Source: Actinomycetes bacterium (GTDB lineage Bacteria > Actinomycetota > Acidimicrobiia > Acidimicrobiales > UBA8190). Taken from it: a DNA stretch of 5,395 nucleotides. Numbering within the stretch: the stretch's first letter is position 1; every line of letters starts with the position of its first letter. The stretch lies in NCBI GenBank assembly GCA_021798135.1, contig JAJZYI010000238.1:1-5395 (forward strand), given 5' to 3'. The translations under genes and the position numbers were made by a program. The notes under the pieces were generated by a model that was given only the letters and a program-made list of their open reading frames with translations, searched no databases and was not told the DNA's origin. Shown piece by piece: positions 1-4,439 of the stretch.

Positions 1-26
1 CGTCGGTTCGATTCCGACAGGGGGCT
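1..26 (+). tRNA. 3' end of a tRNA, possibly tRNA-Thr (partial)
   Basis: The first bases form a complete T arm: stem GTCGG (2-6), loop TTCGATT (7-13), stem CCGAC (14-18). The 3' acceptor strand AGGGGGC (19-25) and a T discriminator (26) follow. No CCA is encoded (CGCC follows). The anticodon lies outside the window, so identity cannot be read. tRNA-Thr is inferred only from the common actinobacterial order tRNA-Thr, tRNA-Met, rpmG. The gap to the next tRNA is 5 bases, so the two are very likely one transcript. Confidence 0.85.
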
Positions 27-31
27 CGCCT

Positions 32-105
32 GGCGGCGTAGCTCAGTTGGTCAGAGCACACGGCTCATAATCGTGGGGTCGCGGGTTCGAGTCCCGCCGC
101 CGCTA
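32..105 (+). tRNA. tRNA-Met (CAT anticodon), elongator type
   Basis: A full cloverleaf can be folded. The acceptor is GGCGGCG (32-38) with CGCCGCT (98-104). The D stem is GCTC/GAGC (41-44, 54-57). The anticodon stem is CACGG/TCGTG (59-63, 71-75) around loop CTCATAA, with anticodon CAT at 66-68. The T arm is GCGGG-TTCGAGT-CCCGC (81-97) and the discriminator is A105. It lacks the initiator hallmarks (no 1-72 mismatch, no three G-C pairs in the anticodon stem), so it is elongator tRNA-Met; a lysidine-modified tRNA-Ile(CAT) is less likely. The terminal acceptor pair is G32-T104, a G-U wobble, and the 3' end reads ACT, so CCA is not encoded and must be added by the CCA-adding enzyme. It sits 52 bases before rpmG. 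Confidence 0.95.
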
Positions 106-119
106 CTGGTCCGCCGCGA

Positions 120-138
120 CCGGGCCTGCCGGGCCCGG
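120..138 (+). other. GC-rich hairpin between tRNA-Met and rpmG
   Basis: CCGGGCC (120-126) and GGCCCGG (132-138) form a perfect 7-bp stem around a 5-base loop. No T-run follows, so it is not a classical terminator. It could act as an RNA 3'-end stabiliser, a processing spacer or a partial terminator between the tRNAs and rpmG. The structure is visible; the role is inference. Confidence 0.4.
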
Positions 139-157
139 CCGGAGACGAGGAGACACC

Positions 158-322
158 ATGGCCAAGAACGAGAAGCGCGTGCAGGTCACCCTGGCCTGCG
201 AGGTGTGCAAGCGGCGGAACTACATCACGACGAAGAACCGGCAGAACGACCGCGAGCGGATCGAGCTGACCAAGTACTGCCGGTGGGACGCCAAGCACAC
301 CGTCCACAAGGAGACGCGCTGA
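158..322 (+). CDS. rpmG: 50S ribosomal protein L33
   Basis: This is a 54-residue protein of normal L33 length, a small structural protein of the large ribosomal subunit near the E site. The family signature is clear: a beta-rich start with TLACEVCKRRNYITTKNR, then ERIELTKYC and the C-terminal HKETR. The ATG has the ribosome site GAGGAG (147-152) five bases upstream. L33 proteins with a zinc ribbon carry two CxxC pairs. Here the first pair is intact (C14, C17), but the second is C41-R-W-D44, so the fourth ligand is Asp. Zinc binding may be weakened or lost, or D44 or H47 may substitute. The gene follows tRNA-Met, as is common in actinobacteria. Its stop codon overlaps the possible start of the next gene in a CTGA arrangement. 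Confidence 0.96.
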   Translation: MAKNEKRVQVTLACEVCKRRNYITTKNRQNDRERIELTKYCRWDAKHTVHKETR

Positions 323-1278
323 CGCGCCGCTTCGGCGGGCGCCAGACGGCGACGGCGGACGACGTCGTCGAGCTGGCGCGACGGGCCCGAGGTGGCGACC
401 GGCAGGCGCTCGAGCCGCTGGTCCGGGCCACCTACCCGGATGCCCTCGGCCTCGCCATGCGCATGCTCGGCGACGAGCACGACGCCCGCGACGCGGTGCA
501 GGAGGCCTTCGTGCGGGCGCTGTGCGGCATCCGCCGGTTCCGGGGCGACGCCGCCTTCACCACCTGGCTGCACCGGATCACCGCCAACTGCGCGGCCGAC
601 GTGCTCGCCGGCCGCGCCCGGACCGCGCACCAGGACCTCGACACGCTGGCGCCCGAGCACCACCGGGCGCTCGCCGACACCAGCGCCGAGCACGATCCCG
701 AACGCCGGTCCGTCCAGCGGGCGGACCGCGACCGGCTCGTTGCCGCCCTGCAGGCGCTGCCTGCGCGCCTGCGCGCCGTCGTCGTCCTCCGCGACGTCTA
801 CGACCTGTCCCACGAGGCCATCGCCGCCGAGCTGGGCATCTCGGTGGCGGCCGCCAAGGTCCGGCTCCACCGCGGGCGGCGCCGCCTGCGCGACGACCTC
901 TTCCCGGTGCCTGGCGCTGGCGACGGCGCGTCCACCGACGGCGCGTCCACCGGCGGCGCGTCCACCGGCGGCGCGTCCACCGACGGCGCGTCCACCGACG
1001 GCGCGTCCACCGACGGCGCGTCCACCGACGGCGCGACCGCCGACGGCGGCACCGCCCACGGCGGCACCGACGTCGAAGGCGGTGCCGGCATCGACCCCGG
1101 TGCCGACGGCGACCTGCTGGCAACCGGCGCCCGCTCCGGCCGGCGTGCCCCACGCCGGGGCGCATCGGGCGGCACCCGGGCAGCGGGGACGCCCGGCGCC
1201 TCCGGCACCCGGGCCGCCCGGGCGCCCGAGCCCGCCGGCACCGGCACCGGCTGGGGAGGGACGAGACGTGCGGTCTGA
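283..1278 (+). CDS. ECF-type RNA polymerase sigma factor with repeat-rich C-terminal tail
   Basis: This is an alternative sigma factor of the extracytoplasmic-function group, expected to bind core RNA polymerase and direct it to specific promoters. Numbering from GTG 283 gives 331 residues. Region 2 spans about 39-105, with GDRQALEPLV, DARDAVQEAFVRAL and TWLHRITANCAAD. Region 4 spans about 145-207, with ALPARLRAVVVLRDVY and a helix-turn-helix at LSHEAIAAELGISVAAAKVR. Regions 1 and 3 are absent, as in ECF factors. Residues 208-331 form a non-conserved tail: about ten pentapeptides of DGAST type (214-263), then a Gly/Arg-rich segment. The start is uncertain. There is no in-frame ATG, GTG or TTG between rpmG and the ATG codons inside region 2. 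GTG 283 lies inside rpmG without a ribosome site, whereas CTG 319 has AAGGAG five bases upstream. The stop overlaps the anti-sigma start by 11 bases, implying coupled translation. Targets are unknown. Confidence 0.85.
   Translation: MGRQAHRPQGDALTRRFGGRQTATADDVVELARRARGGDRQALEPLVRATYPDALGLAMRMLGDEHDARDAVQEAFVRALCGIRRFRGDAAFTTWLHRITANCAADVLAGRARTAHQDLDTLAPEHHRALADTSAEHDPERRSVQRADRDRLVAALQALPARLRAVVVLRDVYDLSHEAIAAELGISVAAAKVRLHRGRRRLRDDLFPVPGAGDGASTDGASTGGASTGGASTDGASTDGASTDGASTDGATADGGTAHGGTDVEGGAGIDPGADGDLLATGARSGRRAPRRGASGGTRAAGTPGASGTRAARAPEPAGTGTGWGGTRRAV
308..321 (+). promoter_or_regulatory. Candidate ribosome site and CTG start for the sigma factor
   Basis: AAGGAG (308-313) lies five bases before CTG (319-321), which is in the sigma frame. 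That CTG overlaps the rpmG TGA as CTGA, the geometry of a stop-restart junction. Starting here would give 319 residues and a lead of about 26 residues before GDRQALEPL, a usual length for an ECF factor. The caution is that AAGGAG also encodes Lys-Glu in the conserved HKETR end of L33, so the match may be accidental. Confidence 0.4.
922..1071 (+). repeat. 15-bp tandem repeat inside the sigma factor gene
   Basis: Seven units of GACGGCGCGTCCACC or close variants run without gaps from 922 to 1026, each encoding DGAST or GGAST. Three more degenerate units (1027-1071) encode DGATA, DGGTA and HGGTD. The first seven units differ almost only at GAC/GGC of the first codon, suggesting recent in-frame expansion by slippage. 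There are no spacers, so it is not a CRISPR array. Because the unit is a multiple of three without stops, every frame stays open, which explains long spurious ORFs here. Confidence 0.95.
1255..1260 (+). promoter_or_regulatory. Ribosome binding site of the anti-sigma gene
   Basis: GGAGGG lies seven bases upstream of GTG 1268, inside the last codons of the sigma gene. It fixes the anti-sigma start even though that frame stays open far upstream. It also argues that the anti-sigma factor is a separate protein, not a fusion to the sigma factor. Confidence 0.75.
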
Positions 1279-1762
1279 GCCCGTGACCTGTGCCGGCGTG
1301 GCCGACGCCATGCCCCGCATCCTCGACGGGACGCGGCGGACCGACCGCGCCGTGGTCCGCCACGTCGAGACGTGCCTGCGCTGCCAGGCCGAGCTGGCCC
1401 GGTACCGGCGCATGCTGCGCCTGCTCCACCAACTCCGCGACCAGCGGCCTGAGCTGGCCCCCGGCGCGCTCGGGAGCGTGCTGGCGGGCATCGAGGTCAG
1501 GGCCGGCCAGCGGGCGGTGCGGTCGATCATGGGCGGGCGCCGCGGGATCGCCGCCGGGCTGGCGGTGGCCGGGGCGCTGTGCGCGGTTGGCGCGGGCGCG
1601 CTCGCCGCCCACCTGGTCCGGGGCCGGGAGCGCACCGCCCGCGGCCTGGGTGCCCGCGTTGGGCGCCCCGGGGCTCTGCTAACCTTGCCGAATGGCCCCT
1701 CGGGGTTCGGCCTCCCGGGCAAGGCCGCCGCGGCCGCGCTCGGAGCCGCCGAAGGGCAGTAG
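1268..1762 (+). CDS. Zinc-finger (ZAS-type) transmembrane anti-sigma factor
   Basis: This 164-residue protein probably binds and holds inactive the sigma factor encoded just upstream. The N-terminal part fits a zinc-binding anti-sigma domain: C8, then H32-VET-C36-LR-C39 (Hx3Cx2C), followed by an amphipathic segment around AELARYRRMLRLLHQLRDQ. A hydrophobic Ala/Gly/Val stretch at about 93-117, flanked by Arg, looks like one membrane span, leaving a short C-terminal part (118-164) outside the cytoplasm if the N-terminus is inside. In this family, release of the sigma factor usually follows zinc or thiol oxidation or cleavage of the membrane protein; which applies here is unknown. The GTG start has a good ribosome site and overlaps the sigma gene by 11 bases. 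The TAG stop lies inside tRNA-Trp. I cannot assign a more specific family such as RsrA. Confidence 0.8.
   Translation: MRSEPVTCAGVADAMPRILDGTRRTDRAVVRHVETCLRCQAELARYRRMLRLLHQLRDQRPELAPGALGSVLAGIEVRAGQRAVRSIMGGRRGIAAGLAVAGALCAVGAGALAAHLVRGRERTARGLGARVGRPGALLTLPNGPSGFGLPGKAAAAALGAAEGQ
1659..1685 (+). promoter_or_regulatory. Possible promoter for tRNA-Trp-secE-nusG
   Basis: TAACCT (1680-1685) fits the actinobacterial -10 pattern TAnnnT and carries an extended TGC element at 1677-1679. A weak -35 candidate, TTGGGC (1659-1664), is spaced only 15 bases away. AT-rich hexamers are rare here, which makes the match stand out. The predicted start near 1692 would lie within the 3' end of the anti-sigma gene, about 60 bases before tRNA-Trp. 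It is inferred from pattern only. Confidence 0.35.
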
Positions 1763-1828
1763 CTCAACTGGTAGAGCACCGGTCTCCAAAACCGGCGGTT
1801 GGGGGTTCGAGTCCCTCCTGCCCTGCCA
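1753..1828 (+). tRNA. tRNA-Trp (CCA anticodon), CCA end encoded
   Basis: The cloverleaf is complete. The acceptor is AGGGCAG (1753-1759) with CTGCCCT (1818-1824). The D stem is GCTC/GAGC (1762-1765, 1774-1777). The anticodon stem is CCGGT/ACCGG around loop CTCCAAA, with anticodon CCA at 1786-1788. The T arm is GGGGG-TTCGAGT-CCCTC (1801-1817). The discriminator is G1825, as usual for bacterial tRNA-Trp, followed by an encoded CCA (1826-1828), unlike the two upstream tRNAs. tRNA-Trp directly before secE is a conserved actinobacterial arrangement. Its first ten bases overlap the end of the anti-sigma gene, so T8-A9-G10 of the tRNA is the anti-sigma stop codon. Confidence 0.97.
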
Positions 1829-1895
1829 TCGCCTTGCGCACCAGCTTGCAGAACCGCCGAAAGCGTGACGATCCGTGAACCGTGAGACGAAGCGC

Positions 1896-2177
1896 ATGAG
1901 CCAGGACCCCGACGTCGACGACGACGTCGAGGGCGTCGGCGCGCCAGAGCGCCCCGCGTCGCACCGGGGCTCGGCCGGGGCCGGACTGTCGGTCCCGGGG
2001 CGGGTGGCCGAGTTCGGCCGGGAAGTACGCGCCGAGCTCCGCCAGGTCGCCTGGCCCAACCGGTCGGAGGTCGTCAACTCGGCCACCATCGTGCTGATCG
2101 TCCTCGTCCTGCTGGTCGCCGCCATCTTCGGCCTCAACTGGCTCTTCTCGCACGCCGTCAACTTCCTCCTGAAGTAG
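1896..2177 (+). CDS. secE: Preprotein translocase subunit SecE
   Basis: SecE is the small essential clamp subunit of the SecYEG channel in the cytoplasmic membrane. From ATG 1896 it has 93 residues. The first 35 are acidic and variable (DPDVDDDVEG). The conserved amphipathic helix and motif follow: FGREVRAELRQVAWPNRSEV, with W53-P54. A single membrane helix occupies about 63-84, ending in a short tail. This is the single-span form usual outside enterobacteria. An in-frame GTG at 1875 would add seven residues (MNRETKR). Neither start has a strong ribosome site, and I chose ATG because it is closest to the acidic leader. Two stops in a row, TAG TGA, end the gene. nusG begins 13 bases later, so the two are surely co-transcribed. 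Confidence 0.95.
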   Translation: MSQDPDVDDDVEGVGAPERPASHRGSAGAGLSVPGRVAEFGREVRAELRQVAWPNRSEVVNSATIVLIVLVLLVAAIFGLNWLFSHAVNFLLK

Positions 2178-2190
2178 TGAGCCCGCAGTC

Positions 2191-3048
2191 ATGAGCGATC
2201 CCATGCCCAGCCCCGACGCCCGGACCGTCGCCGATCCGGCCGAGCCCGTCACGGTGCCGGACGCCGGCGAGCTGCTCGCCGCCGGCGTCCCGGAGGCCGG
2301 TGCCGGCGGCACACCTGCCGGGCCCGACGCCGGTGGCGCGGAGACCGCCGGCGGCATCGGTGCCGAGCCCGGGGCGGAGGCGGAAGCCGACGTCGAGGCG
2401 GAAGCCGACGCCGAGGCAGAAGCCGACGCCGAGGCAGAGGCGGAGGCCGAGGCAGAGGCGGAGGCCGAGGTCGGCCAGCTGCCGCCGGTCGAGAGCCCCT
2501 ACGACCGGCCCGGGCGCTGGTACGTCGTCCACAGCTATGCCGGCTACGAGAACAAGGTGAAGTCCAACCTCGAGAGCCGCATCGTCTCCATGAACATGGA
2601 GGACCGCATCCACGAGGTGGTCATCCCCATGGAGGACGTGGTCGAGTTCAAGAACGGCAAGAAGGTCGTCGTCCAGAAGAAGGTCTTCCCCGGCTACCTG
2701 CTGGTCCGCTGCGAGCTGGACGACGACTCGTGGTCGGTCGTCCGCAACACGCCGGGGGTGACGGGGTTCGTCGGGCCGGGCACCAAGCCGCTGCCGCTGT
2801 CGCGGCGCGAGGTCGAGGGGATCCTGCAGGTCGAGCCGGTCGGCGGCGTCGAGGCCCCGAAGAAGAGCCGCCCGCGCCTCGCCTACGAGGTCGGCGAGTC
2901 GGTCCGGGTCCGCGAGGGGCCGTTCGCCGACTTCTCCGGCCAGATCGCCGAGATCAACGAGGACCAGCTCAAGCTCAAGGTGCTCGTCAACATCTTCGGC
3001 CGTGAGACGCCGGTCGAGCTCGAGTTCAGCCAGGTCGCGAAGCTGTAG
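2191..3048 (+). CDS. nusG: Transcription termination/antitermination protein NusG
   Basis: NusG binds the clamp of elongating RNA polymerase, modulates pausing and Rho termination, and links transcription to ribosomes. The protein has 285 residues. Residues 1-107 are a disordered acidic extension rich in Ala, Glu, Asp, Gly and Pro, including (E/D)A repeats at about 63-93. The NGN domain runs from about 108 (GRWYVVHSYAGYENKVKSNL) to about 212, with VFPGYLLVRCELDDDSW and NTPGVTGFVG. The KOW domain fills about 230-285 (VGESVRVREGPFADFSGQI, then LKLKVLVNIFGRETPVELEF). Both domains are intact. The core matches the usual length of about 180 residues; the remainder is the extension. Acidic N-terminal extensions are common in actinobacterial NusG, but the tandem-repeat form is notable. 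ATG 2191 has only a weak ribosome site, and ATG 2203 in the same frame is an alternative. Confidence 0.97.
   Translation: MSDPMPSPDARTVADPAEPVTVPDAGELLAAGVPEAGAGGTPAGPDAGGAETAGGIGAEPGAEAEADVEAEADAEAEADAEAEAEAEAEAEAEVGQLPPVESPYDRPGRWYVVHSYAGYENKVKSNLESRIVSMNMEDRIHEVVIPMEDVVEFKNGKKVVVQKKVFPGYLLVRCELDDDSWSVVRNTPGVTGFVGPGTKPLPLSRREVEGILQVEPVGGVEAPKKSRPRLAYEVGESVRVREGPFADFSGQIAEINEDQLKLKVLVNIFGRETPVELEFSQVAKL
2377..2466 (+). repeat. 18-bp tandem repeat in the nusG acidic extension
   Basis: Five consecutive 18-base units run through this stretch. Units 1-3 resemble GAGGCGGAAGCCGACGCC and encode EAEADA or EAEADV. Units 4 and 5 are identical to each other (GAGGCAGAGGCGGAGGCC) and encode EAEAEA. The identical last pair suggests recent in-frame duplication. 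The product is an alternating Ala/acidic tract with dense negative charge, immediately before the NGN domain. Confidence 0.93.
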
Positions 3049-3060
3049 CCGCCAGTACCG

Positions 3061-3077
3061 CCCCGGCCCGGCCGGGG
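3061..3077 (+). other. Hairpin in the nusG-rplK gap (first)
   Basis: CCCCGGC (3061-3067), loop CCG, GCCGGGG (3071-3077) form a perfect 7-bp stem 12 bases after the nusG stop. No T-run follows. It may be a partial terminator or attenuator separating secE-nusG from rplK-rplA, or an mRNA stability element. Confidence 0.45.
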
Positions 3078-3090
3078 TGCCGTCCCGATG

Positions 3091-3115
3091 CGCCGCCGGT
3101 CCAGGTCCGGCGGCG
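3091..3115 (+). other. Hairpin just upstream of the rplK ribosome site (second)
   Basis: CGCCGCCGG (3091-3099) and CCGGCGGCG (3107-3115) form a perfect 9-bp stem with loop TCCAGGT. It ends 11 bases before the rplK ribosome site GAGGAG (3127-3132). In many bacteria L1 represses its own rplK-rplA message by binding a structure in the rplK leader, so this is a natural candidate place for that control. I could not match the known L1-binding loop here, so the assignment is inference. Confidence 0.4.
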
Positions 3116-3141
3116 GGTCACGTGCCGAGGAGCACCACGCC

Positions 3142-3576
3142 ATGCCGCCGAAGAAGAAGAAGGTCGTCGCCGTCGTCAAGATCCAGCTCCCCGCGGGGGG
3201 CGCGACGCCCGCGCCCCCCGTCGGCACGGCGCTCGGCCCCCACGGCGTGCAGACCATGGAGTTCTGCAAGCAGTACAACGCGGCCACCGAGAACCAGCGC
3301 GGCACCGTCGTGCCCGTCGAGATCAGCATCTACGAGGACCGCAGCTTCAGCTTCGTGCTGAAGACGCCGCCGACCCCGGTGCTGATCCGCCAGGCGGCCG
3401 GCCTGGACAAGGGCACCGCCACCGCCGGCCGGGCCCAGGCCGGGACCATCACCGCCGCCCAGCTCGCCGAGATCGCCACCGTCAAGCTGCCCGACCTGAA
3501 CACCACCGACGTCGAGGCCGCCAAGCGCCAGGTGGCCGGCACCGCCCGGTCCATGGGCGTGGCGGTGGAGGGCTGA
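3142..3576 (+). CDS. rplK: 50S ribosomal protein L11
   Basis: L11 binds the GTPase-associated region of 23S rRNA at the base of the ribosome stalk, and takes part in elongation-factor turnover and stringent signalling. The 144-residue length is typical. The N-terminal domain shows VVAVVKIQLPAG, the proline-rich segment TPAPPVG (22-28), ALGPHGV and MEFCKQYNAAT. The middle has VPVEISIYEDRSFSFVLKTPP. The C-terminal rRNA-binding domain has ITAAQLAEIATVKLPDLNTTDVEAA and ends with AGTARSMGV. ATG 3142 is chosen because GAGGAG (3127-3132) lies nine bases upstream and MPPKKKKVV starts like the family. Oddities: the usual VGPALG reads VGTALG (T29), and the usual basic residue before ATP is G20. rplA follows after 52 bases. 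Confidence 0.97.
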   Translation: MPPKKKKVVAVVKIQLPAGGATPAPPVGTALGPHGVQTMEFCKQYNAATENQRGTVVPVEISIYEDRSFSFVLKTPPTPVLIRQAAGLDKGTATAGRAQAGTITAAQLAEIATVKLPDLNTTDVEAAKRQVAGTARSMGVAVEG

Positions 3577-3628
3577 GGCCGGCCGCCGCCGGGCTTCGCA
3601 GACGCACACGCAGAGGAGCAGGATCATC

Positions 3629-4345
3629 GTGACCAGGGGCAAGAAGTACCGCAAGTCGCTCGAGCGGTTCGACCGCCAGGCGCTGTACCCGCCGACTGAC
3701 GCCGTCGACCTGGTCAAGGCCGTCGCCGGCGCCGGGTTCGACGAGACCATCGAGCTCGCCGTCCGCCTCGGCGTCGACCCGCGCAAGGCGGACCAGATCG
3801 TGCGGGGCACCCTCAGCCTGCCCGCCGGGACCGGGCGCACGGCCCGGGTCGTCGTCTTCGCCGCCGGCGAGGCCGCCGCCGAGGCCCGTGCCGCCGGCGC
3901 GGACGAGGTCGGCGCCGACGACCTGGTCGCCCGGGTGGAGGGCGGCTTCCTCGACTTCGACGTCGCCATCGCCACGCCGGACCTGATGGGCCAGGTGGGC
4001 AAGCTCGGCCGGGTCCTCGGCCCCCGCGGGCTCATGCCCAACCCGAAGACCGGCACCGTCACCGCCGACGTCGGCCGGGCGGTCACCGAGTTCAAGGGCG
4101 GGCGCGTCGAGTACCGGACGGACAAGGTCGGCAACGTCCACGTCCGCATCGGCAAGGCGTCCTTCTCGCGCGACCAGCTCCTCGAGAACTTCCACGCGGT
4201 GGTCGAGGAGCTGGTCCGTGCCAAGCCGGCGGCGGCCAAGGGCCGGTACCTGCGCTCGGTGACCGTGGCGTCCACCATGGGCCCCGGCGTGCGCGTCGAC
4301 CCGGCGAAGGCCCGCGAAGCCGAGGTGCTGGCCGCCTCCGCCTGA
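3629..4345 (+). CDS. rplA: 50S ribosomal protein L1
   Basis: L1 builds the mobile L1 stalk that handles the exiting tRNA, and in many bacteria it represses its own operon. The protein has 238 residues, normal for the family. It opens with GKKYRKSLERFDR, then VDPRKADQIVRGTLSLPAGTG, DFDVAIATPDLMGQVGKLGRVL, the signature GPRGLMPNPKTGTVT (about 131-145), and ends with RAKPAAAKGRYLRSV and STMGPGVRVD. No key element appears to be missing. The GTG start has AGGAG (3614-3618) ten bases upstream. It forms a transcription unit with rplK. A strong GC hairpin begins six bases after its stop and may mark the end of that unit. Confidence 0.97.
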   Translation: MTRGKKYRKSLERFDRQALYPPTDAVDLVKAVAGAGFDETIELAVRLGVDPRKADQIVRGTLSLPAGTGRTARVVVFAAGEAAAEARAAGADEVGADDLVARVEGGFLDFDVAIATPDLMGQVGKLGRVLGPRGLMPNPKTGTVTADVGRAVTEFKGGRVEYRTDKVGNVHVRIGKASFSRDQLLENFHAVVEELVRAKPAAAKGRYLRSVTVASTMGPGVRVDPAKAREAEVLAASA

Positions 4346-4350
4346 CCTGC

Positions 4351-4373
4351 GGCCGGCCGCCCGTCGGCCGGCC
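4351..4373 (+). terminator. GC hairpin after rplA, possible terminator without T-run
   Basis: GGCCGGCC (4351-4358), loop GCCCGTC, GGCCGGCC (4366-4373) form a perfect 8-bp stem immediately after rplA. There is no T-tract, so only a U-less terminator or a pause/stability element is possible. It overlaps where the -35 of the putative rplJ promoter would sit, so DNA or RNA structure here could affect both units. Confidence 0.4.
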
Positions 4374-4393
4374 ACCCGTCGATCGGCTAGCAT
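4364..4393 (+). promoter_or_regulatory. Putative promoter for the rplJ unit
   Basis: TAGCAT (4388-4393) matches the TAnnnT actinobacterial -10 pattern in a segment otherwise almost devoid of A and T. The -35 is weak (TCGGCC at 4364-4369, 18-base spacer). Transcription would begin near 4400 and give a leader of about 275 bases before rplJ, consistent with a structured regulatory leader. It is inferred from pattern only. Confidence 0.45.
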
Positions 4394-4439
4394 CTGCCGG
4401 TCGACCCGGCGGCACCGCCCCAGGCGGGACGCCGGCCGA

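Noticed and set aside
32..105. Initiator tRNA-fMet
   Set aside because: Position 1-72 is paired as G-U and the anticodon stem lacks the three consecutive G-C pairs, so it is elongator type.
216..242. GGAAC as an ECF-type -35 for sigma autoregulation
   Set aside because: The motif lies within rpmG coding sequence (Arg-Asn-Tyr) and has no CGTC/CGTT-type -10 at 16-17 bases.
922..1071. CRISPR-like array
   Set aside because: Units are contiguous, 15 bp, in frame with the sigma gene and without spacers. It is a coding minisatellite.
220..1779. Long minus-strand open frame of about 519 codons
   Set aside because: It is antisense to rpmG, the sigma factor, the anti-sigma factor and tRNA-Trp. It contains repeat-derived VGGRA units and no recognisable domain. 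Long antisense frames are expected in DNA this GC-rich.
1829..1895. Separate promoter between tRNA-Trp and secE (TTGCAG region)
   Set aside because: No TAnnnT-type -10 lies at a suitable distance. Co-transcription with tRNA-Trp is simpler.
3088..3141. Longer L11 starting at ATG 3088
   Set aside because: It would add 18 residues (MRRRSRSGG-type) foreign to L11 and run through the hairpin. ATG 3142 has a good ribosome site and a family-like N-terminus.
3118..4393. Minus-strand open frames of about 300-390 codons opposite rplK and rplA
   Set aside because: They are antisense to highly conserved ribosomal protein genes, with no family resemblance and biased composition typical of shadow frames.
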